NCBI RefSeq assembly: GCF_028618695.1
Contig: NZ_JAQIVI010000298.1
Span: 1 to 20,377 of the forward strand
DNA length: 20,377 nucleotides
Direction: 5' to 3'
DNA from: Natrinema soli
GTDB lineage: Archaea; Halobacteriota; Halobacteria; Halobacteriales; Natrialbaceae
Below are positions 1-7,385 of this stretch, in pieces; position 1 is the stretch's first letter; each line of letters begins with the position of its first letter. The position numbers and the translations under genes are program-made. The notes beneath the pieces were generated by a model. The model did not search any database. It saw nothing but the letters and a program-made list of their open reading frames with translations, and had not been told where the DNA came from.

Positions 1-1
1 C

Positions 2-151
2 GACGACGAGCGCGTCGCCTGTCTCACCACCGGCCACCTGCTCAAGGATCCCGACGCCGCGGCCGCGGCGGGCAGCGAACCCGAGCCCGTACCCGCCGAG
101 ACGCGGGGCGTTCTCGCGAGCCTCACGAGTGAGAGCTCGTCGGATCGATAG
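2..151 (+). CDS. thrC: Threonine synthase, C-terminal fragment (5' end outside window)
   Basis: An open frame enters from the left edge and ends at TAG 149-151, giving 49 residues. The segment TTGHLLKDPDAA matches the conserved C-terminal Thr-Gly-His-x-Leu-Lys-Asp-Pro-Asp motif of haloarchaeal threonine synthases, the PLP enzyme that converts O-phosphohomoserine to threonine in the cytoplasm. The remainder is the usual acidic, Ala/Glu-rich tail. The PLP lysine and catalytic core lie outside the window, so only the family can be assigned. Confidence 0.75.
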   Translation, partial: DDERVACLTTGHLLKDPDAAAAAGSEPEPVPAETRGVLASLTSESSSDR

Positions 152-275
152 ATCCGACGGCGTGCTCGAGCACCTGCAGGAATAGCGTCGTTCGGACGGA
201 CGACCCGCGTCAGACGCGTCTGACGCCCGACTGACTGACCTTTTTCCGGAACGGTATGGTAGGCGTTGTCGAGCC

Positions 276-617
276 ATGTCCGCCGAGCAACGAGGTCCAA
301 CGCCCATCCGCTTCACTGCCGAACACAGGTATCCGAACCAGCCCGCCGGATCGGACCACCGAGACGGTCACCCGCTGCAACGGCCCTCCCCCGACTCGGG
401 TCGACGGGAACCGCCGCTCGCCTACAAGATCGAACGTGCGCGGCTTCACGCCCGGATTGCCGCCCTCGAGCAAATGGTCGAAACCAGCGAACGACGCCGA
501 CAGGCCGTCATCGATCAGTACGAACACCTGTTGGCCGATCGATCGGACGACGAGACGGCGACCCACGAGTCGGAATCGCAGTCACGGTCCCTGCTGGCGC
601 AATTAATCGATCGATAG
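276..617 (+). CDS. Small conserved haloarchaeal coiled-coil protein of unknown function
   Basis: This 113-residue protein has two parts. Residues 1-50 are polar, Pro/Arg-rich and probably disordered. Residues 50-90 contain heptad-like charged and hydrophobic spacing (KIERARLHARIAALEQMVE, then RRRQAVIDQYEHLL), which predicts one helix able to form a coiled coil. The C-terminal 25 residues are Ser/Glu/Asp-rich. The coiled-coil half has the look of a real haloarchaeal protein, whereas the overlapping open frames are Arg-rich shadows. It sits alone between threonine synthase and TFB, on the same strand as both. No catalytic motif or signal peptide is visible, and I assign no function. The start could also lie further downstream, because the N-terminal half carries little signal. 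Confidence 0.6.
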   Translation: MSAEQRGPTPIRFTAEHRYPNQPAGSDHRDGHPLQRPSPDSGRREPPLAYKIERARLHARIAALEQMVETSERRRQAVIDQYEHLLADRSDDETATHESESQSRSLLAQLIDR

Positions 618-670
618 CCTCCCCCTATTCTTTCCCTCCTATCCCTCAGTTTCCTTTAGTCATTCCAACA

Positions 671-679
671 GTTTAAATA
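671..679 (+). promoter_or_regulatory. TATA box of the TFB gene
   Basis: TTTAAATAT lies in a short AT-rich stretch directly upstream of TFB. Transcription would start near 702, leaving a leader of about 18 nt before ATG 720. The sequence fits the haloarchaeal TATA consensus. Confidence 0.6.
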
Positions 680-719
680 TCAAGCGGAAGCCAGTGGCAG
701 ATAGGGAATGAAATAACCA

Positions 720-1619
720 ATGGCGAATGCTGATACGTCTGTAGTCTGTCCCGAATGCGATGGCAGATTGCGGAAGAGGGATGCGGAAATAGTCTGTGAG
801 GAGTGCGGACTCGTTTCGTCAGAGGACGCGATCGATCACGGTCCCGAGTGGCGGTCGTTCGACGACGAGGACAGCGATCCGAGACGCACCGGAGCCCCGC
901 TGACCCGCTCGAGACACGATCGGGGGCTCTCGACGAAGATCGGATACGGCTCCGGCTCGAGTTCGGGGTACAGTTCTCGGTTGACCGGCAGAAAACGACG
1001 GCAGATCGCTCGATTACGCCGAGAGCACAATCGAGCTCGAATCTCCTCGAAGGCCGAACGAAATCAGGTGTACGGATTCACAGAAATCAGGCGGATCACC
1101 GCCTTGCTCTCACTACCGGACTCCGCCCGAGAGCAGTCGTGCGCGCTCTTCGAGTCCGCTCAGTCCGAAGACCTCCTGCAGGGCCGGTCGCTGGAAGGCT
1201 TCGCCGCCGCCGCGATCTATGCGACCTGTCGGACGCGCTCGATCGCCCGGACGACCGACGAAATCGCCGCCGTCGCGCGCGCCGACAGCGACGAACTCAC
1301 CGTCGCCTACGACGCCTTGAACCGTGAACTCGGTCTGCCGACGGGGCCGATCGATCCCACGCAGTATCTCCCGCGGTACGCGTCGAAACTCGACCTCGGA
1401 CAGGCGGTCGAGCGGCGTGCGCGAGAGCACGTCGACACCCTGCTCGAGGCCGGGCTGATCGGCGGGCGCAATCCGAGCGGGGTCGCTGCGGGCTGTCTCT
1501 ACAAGGCCACCGGCGAATGCGAGGAGTGGCCGTCGTTGACTCAGTCCGACGCCGCTGCGGTGGCCGACGTCGCTGCCGTGACGATCCGATCGACCGTCAT
1601 GAATCTCAGAGAACTCTAA
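720..1619 (+). CDS. tfb: Transcription initiation factor IIB (TFB)
   Basis: TFB is the archaeal TFIIB homologue: it binds the TBP-TATA complex and the BRE and recruits RNA polymerase. The 299-residue length is typical. An N-terminal zinc ribbon uses C10, C13, C26 and C29. It is followed by the conserved GPEWRSFD segment (B-reader/linker region, about 40-95) and two cyclin folds (about 110-200 and 205-299). The second fold ends in the usual ...IRSTVMNLREL recognition-helix region. Haloarchaea carry several TFB paralogues, and this sequence alone does not say which one this is. The linker is rich in Ser/Gly/Arg (SGSSSGYSSR). The gene converges on MCM with only 34 bp between the stop codons. Confidence 0.95.
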   Translation: MANADTSVVCPECDGRLRKRDAEIVCEECGLVSSEDAIDHGPEWRSFDDEDSDPRRTGAPLTRSRHDRGLSTKIGYGSGSSSGYSSRLTGRKRRQIARLRREHNRARISSKAERNQVYGFTEIRRITALLSLPDSAREQSCALFESAQSEDLLQGRSLEGFAAAAIYATCRTRSIARTTDEIAAVARADSDELTVAYDALNRELGLPTGPIDPTQYLPRYASKLDLGQAVERRAREHVDTLLEAGLIGGRNPSGVAAGCLYKATGECEEWPSLTQSDAAAVADVAAVTIRSTVMNLREL

Positions 1620-1653
1620 CGTCACGTCCGAGAGTTTCGGTCCGCTACTCGTC

Positions 1654-3756
1654 CTACGTCGTCCGAAGCGTATCCGTACTCGGCTCGTAGACCTCGCCTT
1701 TCTGTTTGAGCTTGTCGATCTCGTGTTCGGCTTTGGACTGATCCATGCCGACTTCCTCGGCCCGCTCGAGGACGATGTCGACCGGCGCGCCGTCGTCGTA
1801 CTCCTCCTCGATGTCGCCGATCAGCTGTTTGAGGTTCTTGATCCGGTCGCGCTGGGACTTCGAGGTGCCGGCCTCGACGATGTCCGCGTCGAACTCGCCG
1901 GTCTCGGGATCGACGCCGATGTCCTGCAGACACGATCGGACGATCTCGATGACCCGTTCGGCGTCGGCCTGCTCGACCGTATCCGACAGTCGCACGCGAG
2001 CGCTGGCCTCCGAGAGGCGCACCAGCGCCTCGAGTTTCCGCGCCGTCACGGGGACCGGTGCGTCCTCGTCGGACCCCTTCGCACGCAGGTCGACGTAGAA
2101 GTCCCGGATCGAGTTGCGAGCGCTCTCGGTCATCCGCGGATGGCAGTTCTGTTTCGCGTAGGCGATGTACTTGCGCAGGAGTTCGGCGTCGATCTCCGGA
2201 TCGACCTGCTCGGTCATCTCGTCGATCTCCTCGGTCGAGACGTCCATCGACGTCATCTCCTCGCGCTGCGTGGTCAACTCGCCGGCGTAGTTCGTGGTGA
2301 TGATGTGCTCCGCGAGATTGCGGTCTTTCTCCTCGTCGGGCTGGTCCGTCACCGTGAAGATCAGGTCGAACCGCGAGATGAGCGCCGGCTCGAGGTCGAT
2401 CTGTTCGCCGATCGGCTCGTACTGGTCGAAGCGACCGTACTTGGGGTTGGCCGCACCGAGCAGCGAACAGCGGGACTTGAGCGTCGCATTGATTCCGGCC
2501 TTCGAGACCGAGATCTTCTGTTGCTCGAGGGCTTCGTGCATGGCACTCCTGTCTTCCGATCGCATTTTATCGAGTTCGTCAATCGCTGCAATCCCCTGAT
2601 CGGCGAGGACGAGCGCGCCGGCCTCGAGGGTCCACTGCTGGCCGTCACCGAAGTCGTCGCGAACAGCGGCGGCGGTAAGACCCGCCGAGGACGAGCCCTT
2701 CCCGGAGGTGTAGACGGCTCGAGGGGCGATGTTCTGAATGTAGCTCAGCATCTGCGATTTTCCTGTACCCGGATCGCCGATCAGGAGCATGTGTAGGTCT
2801 CCCCGAATCCTCGAGCCGTCGGGCAGCTGCTTCGTCACGCCGGAAAACAGCTGGAGGATCATCGAGAGCTTCTCCTGATCGTAGCCGTAGATCGAGGGCG
2901 CGATGGAGGCGACCATCTGCTCGTAGATACCCTCGGAGCTCGAGAGTCGGACGATCTCCTCTTTGTCCTGGTCGGTGATGTCCATGTCCTCGAACTGCTC
3001 TTCGTCGACCTCGACGGACATCCCCTCCATGTAGAAGTCGAAGACCGGCGACTTCTCCTGCTGGTCGCCCTGTTGCTCGAGCCGGAGGACGCCCGTCGCG
3101 GAGACGTGGTCGCCGGGCGTGACCTCGCCGGTGATGTCGTCCTCGATGTGGATGTCGAGCGACTGCGGGGTCTCCCCGCCGCGCAGCCCCTCGGGACTCT
3201 CCTGAATGCGCAGCTTCTGTGAGTCGACGAACTCGGACTGGTCGAAGTTGACGCGGAACGGGCCCTGCCGTTCACAGCCCTGGCACTCGTGGGGTTCCTG
3301 AAAGTCGCCGCTGGACTGGGGGACGCGGGTGAGGGTGCCACAGAGCTGGCACTCGAAGGCGGATTCCTCGATCTTGGGCCGGACGTCGGTGGCCTTGCGG
3401 ACGATCCCCCGGACCTGGACGAGGGAGTTCATCTCTCGAGCGCGGATCTCCCGAATCTCGGGAGACTCGGTCTCAGGGAGGTTTCGGATTCGGACATGGG
3501 CCTGCCCGAGGCTCACGTCGATCGGGAGGTCGTAGAGACGCAGCGCCTCTTCGGCGTAGCGCTGGAGCTGTTCCGGCTGGTTCAAAAAGTCGTCCGCGAG
3601 GTCGGGATCGAACTTGTAGAGATCCTGCCAGTTGATGTGGAGCGACCGCTGCTCGTTGGGATACTGCTGGGCAAGCTGCTTGATCTCGTTGTCGTAATAA
3701 TTGCGAAAGAACTGCTCGAACGAGTCGACGAGTTCAGAATTTCCCGCTTGCGCCAT
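1654..3756 (-). CDS. mcm: Replicative DNA helicase MCM
   Basis: MCM is the hexameric 3'-5' replicative helicase. The 700-residue length is that of an intein-free haloarchaeal MCM. The N-terminal domain (1-260) carries a zinc finger with C136, C139, C158 and C161. The AAA+ domain shows Walker A GDPGTGKS (327-334), Walker B with IDELDKM (about 392-398), sensor-1 asparagine in GAANP (437) and an arginine finger in SRFD (462). The C-terminal 80 residues fit the winged-helix domain and end in a basic/acidic tail. Inteins are often inserted in or near these motifs in haloarchaeal MCMs, but none is present here. A TATA box at 3782-3790 puts the transcript start within a few bases of the ATG. The neighbouring TFB gene converges on it. 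Confidence 0.97.
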   Translation of the reverse strand: MAQAGNSELVDSFEQFFRNYYDNEIKQLAQQYPNEQRSLHINWQDLYKFDPDLADDFLNQPEQLQRYAEEALRLYDLPIDVSLGQAHVRIRNLPETESPEIREIRAREMNSLVQVRGIVRKATDVRPKIEESAFECQLCGTLTRVPQSSGDFQEPHECQGCERQGPFRVNFDQSEFVDSQKLRIQESPEGLRGGETPQSLDIHIEDDITGEVTPGDHVSATGVLRLEQQGDQQEKSPVFDFYMEGMSVEVDEEQFEDMDITDQDKEEIVRLSSSEGIYEQMVASIAPSIYGYDQEKLSMILQLFSGVTKQLPDGSRIRGDLHMLLIGDPGTGKSQMLSYIQNIAPRAVYTSGKGSSSAGLTAAAVRDDFGDGQQWTLEAGALVLADQGIAAIDELDKMRSEDRSAMHEALEQQKISVSKAGINATLKSRCSLLGAANPKYGRFDQYEPIGEQIDLEPALISRFDLIFTVTDQPDEEKDRNLAEHIITTNYAGELTTQREEMTSMDVSTEEIDEMTEQVDPEIDAELLRKYIAYAKQNCHPRMTESARNSIRDFYVDLRAKGSDEDAPVPVTARKLEALVRLSEASARVRLSDTVEQADAERVIEIVRSCLQDIGVDPETGEFDADIVEAGTSKSQRDRIKNLKQLIGDIEEEYDDGAPVDIVLERAEEVGMDQSKAEHEIDKLKQKGEVYEPSTDTLRTT

Positions 3757-3781
3757 TGCACCGTTCTAGGACCGCCATCGG

Positions 3782-3790
3782 GTATAAATG
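3782..3790 (-). promoter_or_regulatory. TATA box of mcm
   Basis: On the minus strand the sequence reads CATTTATAC, centred about 28 bp upstream of the mcm ATG at 3756. This predicts a leaderless or nearly leaderless mRNA. Confidence 0.6.
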
Positions 3791-4133
3791 GTCGTATACC
3801 GGGGCGAAACTGAACGGAGACGAGCGCCAGTCGGTCTCCGCCCTCGAGTCGCCATCGTTCCGTCGTTCGGGCGCGATACGAAGCCGTGTCCGTGTCCTCG
3901 AGAAATCGGAAAATCGATTCGGTCCACGTCGAACCCGTCGACCCTGTTTTCGTGGCAGGCCGATGTGGACCACACGCCGTGTACAGTATTCCCGTCGACC
4001 GGTTGGCCGCGCGGCCACAGTTGTTCGTTCGACCCCGACGGTATGTAATTACGGCCAATCTGTTTTGGATGTCGGGGACCGAGAAGTAGAGCGGTAGCCG
4101 CAACGCGGTCAGACGGACCGCTGTCAGTCAGTT
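3791..4133. other. Intergenic stretch upstream of mcm, no supported gene
   Basis: Several open frames cross this stretch on both strands, but all are rich in Arg, Ser and Thr with no recognisable motif. Frame use does not show the GC bias seen in the core genes. I see no RNA gene here. It probably holds only the mcm upstream region. Confidence 0.4.
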
Positions 4134-4169
4134 CCGGCGCACCCGCATGGCGGGTCGCGGGTGCGCCGG
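4134..4169. repeat. GC-rich hairpin, copy 1 of a 36-nt dispersed repeat
   Basis: The arms CCGGCGCACCCGC (4134-4146) and GCGGGTGCGCCGG (4157-4169) are perfect 13-bp complements around a 10-nt loop (ATGGCGGGTC). A second copy, identical at 33 of 36 positions, lies at 10716-10751. No T-run follows on either strand, so an intrinsic terminator role is possible but not shown. Confidence 0.75.
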
Positions 4170-4201
4170 GACACGGTGACAGCAGACCGTATCAATCGGC
4201 A

Positions 4202-4386
4202 CCGCTCGCGGCCTCACCGTGTTTCTCCCCCAGTACGGAGAGCGCAGACACCGGTAGCACCGGTGGGAGCGGCGGGACCGATCTCTTCGATCTCGGCGAC
4301 GTGCTCGTCCCCTGATCGCCATGGCGATTCCCGTCGGTCTCGTCGCCGAAGGGGTGATCTACGTCGGCGATCGGTTCCTCGAGTAG
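4202..4386 (+). pseudogene. Frameshifted 3' remnant of an unidentified haloarchaeal membrane protein
   Basis: One frame reads through a Gly/Ser/Thr linker into GGTDLFDLGDVLVP and stops at TGA 4313-4315. The next frame continues directly with LIAMAIPVGLVAEGVIYVGD and ends at TAG 4384-4386. Restoring one C in the CCCC run at 4309-4312 joins them into ...DVLVPLIAMAIPVGL..., a linker plus a membrane helix that looks like one protein tail. I find no start codon or 5' part upstream in this frame. A truncated, frameshifted remnant is the simplest reading; a sequencing error in the C run is the alternative. The family is unknown to me. Confidence 0.35.
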
Positions 4387-4579
4387 TCGGGGCGAGAGAT
4401 TGAGGCGAGTTCGCTCCTCGATTCGTCGTTCTACCGACGTTCTCGAATTCGCTTTCGAGATCGGCCCTGTACAGGCGGTAAATCCACCTGTTCCGGCCGA
4501 TACCGGAATCGAGGTCTGCCGAACACCCTTCGTACGTTGGAGCCGTACTGATAGCGATGTAGCCGCTTCGTCTCATTCC
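4387..4579. other. Spacer upstream of the small zinc-ribbon gene, no supported gene
   Basis: No RNA gene or convincing coding sequence is visible. An open frame that runs in phase into the 57-residue protein downstream has no haloarchaeal protein-like composition before its methionine at 4580. I therefore do not extend the gene into this stretch. Confidence 0.35.
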
Positions 4580-4753
4580 ATGGCAACGCAATCTACCCGA
4601 ACGCGAGCCGCGGTTCGCTGTGAGAACTGTGAAGCGATCCTCGTTGCCGAGGTCACGCCGGCGGGTTCGATCCGCCCGCTGGGCACGAGCGAGGACTGCG
4701 TCTGCGGTGACGGATCGTTCACTCGACTCGAGCAACCAACCCCGTCTCCCTGA
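4580..4753 (+). CDS. Small zinc-ribbon protein, 57 residues
   Basis: Two Cys pairs are present: RCENCE near residues 14-17 and DCVCGDG near 40-42. These could bind one zinc ion in the way common to haloarchaeal small CPxCG-type proteins. The rest is short polar sequence ending in PTPSP. ATG 4580 is chosen because the upstream in-frame part is Arg/Ser-rich and unlike coding sequence. Small zinc proteins of this kind are usually cytoplasmic and several affect regulation or motility in Haloferax, but the role of this one is unknown. Confidence 0.65.
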   Translation: MATQSTRTRAAVRCENCEAILVAEVTPAGSIRPLGTSEDCVCGDGSFTRLEQPTPSP

Positions 4754-4944
4754 TCGGTGCTGTGTTCCCCGTCGGGGCGTCGCTCGATCGGTCGATGCTG
4801 CTCCGCGATGGGAATGGATTTCGAAGACGATCACAAACGCGCAGGGAGGCCGTGGCAAACTTGTGCGGTCGTCCATGTTGCGAAGATACGAATACATATG
4901 CCCAATAGTTCTCGCTCATTAGCCATGTTTACCTCGATAAGAAG

Positions 4945-4976
4945 CTTTATTGTTGGACATACACTACACAGTAGTG
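4945..4976 (+). promoter_or_regulatory. Promoter with operator-like palindrome
   Basis: A TATA-like CTTTATTG (4945-4952) is followed by a perfect palindrome CACTACACAGTAGTG (4962-4976) that covers the expected transcript start near 4975. The placement is that of a repressor site. The 12-mer TATTGTTGGACA (4948-4959) recurs at 8981-8992, again with a TATA-like sequence. Confidence 0.4.
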
Positions 4977-4980
4977 AGGT

Positions 4981-5040
4981 GATGACGACGAATACCAAAA
5001 CTACCACTACGGCTGTACGAAACCCCCTGTGGCCATTGTG
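4981..5040 (+). CDS. Possible 19-residue leader-like ORF
   Basis: ATG 4981 is preceded by GAGGTG and lies just downstream of the TATA/palindrome promoter. It encodes MTTNTKTTTTAVRNPLWPL and stops at TGA 5038-5040. The next frame carries PCGHCDHTPCG immediately after a CCCCC run, so a frameshifted small zinc protein is another possibility. With only 19 codons, neither translation nor function can be supported beyond position. Confidence 0.2.
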
Positions 5041-5155
5041 ACCATACTCCGTGTGGGCCCCGCCACCGGCTAGCACCAGAGATTGTCACGCCCCGACATC
5101 ATACGCCTCGATTTTCGGCGTTCGATTTTCACGACGAATCCTGATACTCCGGCGC

Positions 5156-5173
5156 GATCGCCCGGATTGGAAC
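5156..5173 (+). other. Candidate attachment-site remnant matching the tRNA-Pro 3' region
   Basis: GATCGCCCGGATT (5156-5168), one mismatch, then GAAC (5170-5173) repeats 10255-10272 of the tRNA-Pro gene (17 of 18 bases) in the same orientation. The tRNA T-arm/acceptor 3' part is a usual archaeal integration site. CGATCG-containing words are common in this DNA, so chance is not excluded. Confidence 0.35.
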
Positions 5174-5281
5174 AAACGGAAGACATCCCTGCTCGCCTCA
5201 CGTTGCTCGTCTGTGCGGGCTGTGACTTTCAGGATTCGAATCAGCCGATCGTTACGAATTCGTCGCTCGCGGCTTTGCTCG

Positions 5282-5443
5282 CGCTACTATCTGAGTACGC
5301 GGCTCGGAAAGTTGCGCGATGCCGGACTGGTCGATCACGTCGACGAGGGATTGCACCGGATCACTGACCGCGGCCGTGCGTATCTCGAGGTTGAACTCGA
5401 ATACGACGCGCGGAATCTCGAGCGCAGTCGCGATCACCCCTGA
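5282..5443 (+). pseudogene. 5'-truncated winged-helix regulator (PhiH1 repressor-like)
   Basis: The last 50 codons read RYYLSTRLGKLRDAGLVDHV, then EGLHRITDRGRAYLEVELE, ending at TGA 5441-5443. This is the recognition helix, wing and C-terminal tail of the small haloarchaeal winged-helix family related to the phage PhiH1 repressor. The expected 40-45 residue N-terminal part (first helices and the turn) cannot be found in any of the three plus-strand frames upstream, which give only Arg/Ser-rich sequence. The frame itself stays open upstream to about 5051, but that part is not homologous. The 3' end overlaps by about 30 bp the broken end of an HTH gene on the other strand. Confidence 0.55.
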
Positions 5444-5563
5444 GCCCTTATTCGGGTGTTCGTTCGCGTATCGCATCACGGTCTGGTAATCTAAAACGGC
5501 AGTCCACGGGTCCTCGTAGGCAGCCCCGTTGTATGTGCGCGCGAGGTCGCGTTCGGCGATCAC
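5413..5563 (-). pseudogene. 3'-truncated HTH protein of haloarchaeal mobile DNA
   Basis: From a possible GTG start at 5563 the minus strand encodes RTYNGAAYEDPWTAVLDYQT, then VMRYANEHPNKGSGVIATAL and EIPR. This resembles, from memory, the N-terminal half of a haloarchaeal helix-turn-helix protein (LDYQT, HPNKGS, LEIPRGR) found with plasmids and proviruses. After EIPR the similarity stops, and the open frame runs on only as antisense of the winged-helix remnant. The C-terminal part of the domain is therefore lost. An upstream ATG at 5644 would add about 27 residues of unclear origin. Confidence 0.45.
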
Positions 5564-5742
5564 CGGTTCGTCCCACTCCAGAGAAGTGCCTATTCCCGAA
5601 TAGCCAAATTCGTGTCGTTTCAGCGGAAAAGAAACAAATCGCAAGAGGGGACGGGCTCAAGGCCCCGCTGTATTCGAGATAGGAGTCGCTAATTCTCAGC
5701 TTTGAAATCGATGGCAGTTGAGAAGACTTTCACGAACCTCTA

Positions 5743-5751
5743 ACTATATAT
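5743..5751 (+). promoter_or_regulatory. TATA-like box upstream of the pilin gene
   Basis: ACTATATAT stands out in an otherwise mixed sequence. A start near 5774 would leave a leader of about 130 nt before the pilin ATG at 5905, long for a haloarchaeon. The leader contains an open Lys/Arg-rich frame from ATG 5770 that is in phase with the pilin. Confidence 0.35.
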
Positions 5752-5904
5752 GGGAAGCGTAGCCTGCTGATGGTACGCACCAAGCGGAACGGCAAGAAGG
5801 CGCGTCGGGTTGGCTGTGAAGTTCCAATCCCCCTACACGCGAAAAGTGGTTCCAGACCACCGCGCATAACCTTTCCGACCGTTCACAGCGGTGCTGTGAT
5901 AAAC

Positions 5905-6291
5905 ATGGATTTGAAGCAATACAGATCGAAGCTGATCGGAAACGGCGACGAACGAGCAGTATCACCAGTTATTGGCGTGATCCTCATGGTTGCGATCACC
6001 GTCATTCTCGCGGCCGTGATTGCAGCATTCGTGCTGGACATGGGTGATACGAGTGCTACTGCCCAAGCGACATTCGACGTCGAACACAATAGTTCATCCA
6101 ATGAGTCAACAGTCACAATCACTAACATTGATAGGCTGGACGACTGGGGAGCTGCTTGCGGTAGCGTGAGTGAAGGCAATCTATCAAACGCTGACCCATC
6201 TGTAGGTGAAAACGTGACGGGGTTATCCTGCGAGCCGGATAATGTGAAAATTATAGGTGAATACGAAGGCGAATCAACCATACTGCGATAA
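5905..6291 (+). CDS. Archaeal type IV-like pilin (Pilin_N / PilA family)
   Basis: The 128-residue protein has the class III prepilin signature: a short charged leader ending GNGDERA, then VSPVIGVILMVAITVILAAV as the hydrophobic helix. PibD, the prepilin peptidase, would cleave before this helix, which forms the core of the pilus. The C-terminal head (about 55-128) has NSSSNES, NIT-like and NVTG sequons, fitting N-glycosylation, and two cysteines (in AACGS and LSCEP) that could form a disulfide. ATG 5905 is chosen over the in-frame ATG 5770, since the extra 45 residues are basic and would spoil the signal peptide. No pilB/pilC assembly genes are adjacent, so it must use machinery encoded elsewhere. 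It likely serves adhesion or surface interaction. Confidence 0.85.
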   Translation: MDLKQYRSKLIGNGDERAVSPVIGVILMVAITVILAAVIAAFVLDMGDTSATAQATFDVEHNSSSNESTVTITNIDRLDDWGAACGSVSEGNLSNADPSVGENVTGLSCEPDNVKIIGEYEGESTILR

Positions 6292-6343
6292 TAAGATAGA
6301 AAAAGAAAGGAATCGGTGACGAAGAGAAACGTGTAATCAGCGT

Positions 6344-6528
6344 TCACGCATCGATACCCTCGACGAGTTCGACAGTCCACTCACCATCCCTGATATAACG
6401 GATGTGGCGGTGTGTTCTCCCTCGAGATCGCCGTGTTCGTCAAGTAGCCCCTCGACGCGGAGATCGTCTTTCGGCAGGGTGATCCCGAGCGAGTTCTGGT
6501 CGAAGCGTCTGAATTTGTTCAGCGCCAT
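6344..6528 (-). pseudogene. Frameshifted small SpoVT/AbrB-like protein (DUF8053-like)
   Basis: From ATG 6528 the frame reads MALNKFRRFDQNSLGITLPK, then DDLRVEGLLDEHGDLEGEH, and then loses sense (stop at 6337). The adjacent frame gives RHIRYIRDGEWTVELVEGID plus A and stops at 6344-6346. Together these form a complete small haloarchaeal family of about 60 residues that I recall as DUF8053, with a swapped-hairpin-like start (KFRRLD...S.GVTLPKDDL). The break lies in the CACAC run near 6410-6413 and needs either one base added or an AC removed. A good TATA box fits a leaderless ATG. Either it is a recent pseudogene or the assembly has an error at the CA run. Confidence 0.6.
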
Positions 6529-6852
6529 GCAGCGGGCGGCAACCCGCCTTGATATAAAGTTCGGTGAACCTTGGTTTTCCTGACTTTTTCGATGGGAGGG
6601 GATGACGACCGGTCGTATGGCCCTTAACCACCCATCAAACGCGGTACCAGGCGCGGTACGGCGTGAAGACGGCATCGACCTGATTGACAGCGTGCTCGCA
6701 CCGCTGTTCGTGCTCGCGACGATCTCCGCGGCGGGTGATCTGAATGGCGGCCCATCGGCCAATAGCCCACCGCGCTCGCTCCCTCCAAGGAGCGAAGCGA
6801 ACGATGGGCGCGCGGCCCGAGGCCAGCGGGGATATATCGGCGCGCGACGCGC
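6529..6852. other. Stretch without a supported gene, with a bulged hairpin at 6773-6799
   Basis: Both strands carry open frames of up to about 200 codons, but none shows a recognisable domain. At 6773-6799 an imperfect inverted repeat (CGCTCC / GGAGCG core, 6-nt loop) contains the GAGCGAAGCGA word seen in many haloarchaeal intergenic hairpins. A TATA-like GATATATC at 6831-6838 precedes the nuclease-like gene. Confidence 0.4.
6551..6559 (-). promoter_or_regulatory. TATA box of the frameshifted AbrB-like gene
   Basis: The minus strand reads CTTTATATC, centred 27 bp before ATG 6528. This fits a leaderless transcript. The promoter appears intact although the coding region is not. Confidence 0.55.
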
Positions 6853-7245
6853 ATGGTCCGCGTGAATCGGTCGAAGCGAGCGAACCACTTCGGGACCGCC
6901 GTCGAGAAACGGATGGCCGAGAAGCGTCGCTCCGATCTCGAGCGGGCCAGCTGGCACGATGCGAGATTCGGGAACGGAACGCCCGTCGAGATCAAGTCAA
7001 CGATGCACAAGCGTTCCGACGGCCAGCCCGGAAACTGGAAGGTCTACCGGGAGTACCACGAGAAACTCCGGCGGCACGACGGCTGGTACTGTTTCGTCGT
7101 CTACCGGCCACATGGGCGATCGGGCTGCACAATCCTACGTGACAAAATAGTCCGCTCGAGCGAGTTCCCACTGCTCCGGTGGCACGGTGGCGGTGATCAC
7201 CGCGGGACCGAGCAAGCGAAGCTCTCGATTGGCACTATCTTCTGA
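6853..7245 (+). CDS. PD-(D/E)XK nuclease-like protein of haloarchaeal mobile DNA
   Basis: This is a 130-residue basic protein. The pattern E18 (FGTAVEKRM), D36 (WHDARFG) and E46-x-K48 (PVEIKS) is the order and approximate spacing of the metal-binding core of restriction-enzyme/Holliday-resolvase-like folds. A predicted beta strand lies further on ([10 protein letters not shown]). The C-terminal half ([20 protein letters not shown]) is also conserved in haloarchaeal proteins I recall from proviruses and plasmids. Substrate and role are unknown; DNA cleavage during element replication or repair is an inference. Given the TATA-like sequence at 6831-6838, a leaderless start at GTG 6862 is nearly as likely as ATG 6853. 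The gene is intact, unlike several neighbours. Confidence 0.6.
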   Translation: MVRVNRSKRANHFGTAVEKRMAEKRRSDLERASWHDARFGNGTPVEIKSTMHKRSDGQPGNWKVYREYHEKLRRHDGWYCFVVYRPHGRSGCTILRDKIVRSSEFPLLRWHGGGDHRGTEQAKLSIGTIF

Positions 7246-7354
7246 GTAAGTGAGTCTCTTCCACCGTAATCTCTCATTTCCTCCCTACTCAGAATATATC
7301 ATGGGAACTGATCATAGGCCGTTGTCTGACGCGCGTCATTAGAGGAACGTCTGG

Positions 7355-7363
7355 TTTTATAAG
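7355..7363 (+). promoter_or_regulatory. TATA box of the HalOD1 gene
   Basis: TTTTATAAG is centred 27 bp before GTG 7386, so the mRNA should be leaderless. This spacing supports GTG as the start codon. Confidence 0.65.
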
Positions 7364-7385
7364 GTAGTTCCTGACATCGGAGATT

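Noticed and set aside
1113..1625. A 170-residue minus-strand frame, and long plus-strand frames inside mcm and the helicase.
   Set aside because: They are antisense shadows of TFB, MCM and the Ski2-like helicase, with no motifs of their own. Such frames are common in high-GC DNA.
4214..4897. A 227-residue minus-strand frame in the region after mcm.
   Set aside because: It is Arg/Ser-rich throughout, has no domain, and overlaps the small zinc-ribbon gene and the Gly/Ser-linker remnant on the other strand.
6337..6957. A 206-residue minus-strand protein covering the AbrB-like gene.
   Set aside because: Only the segment from ATG 6528 to about 6411 matches the small protein. The rest is antisense of the nuclease-like gene and out-of-frame sequence.
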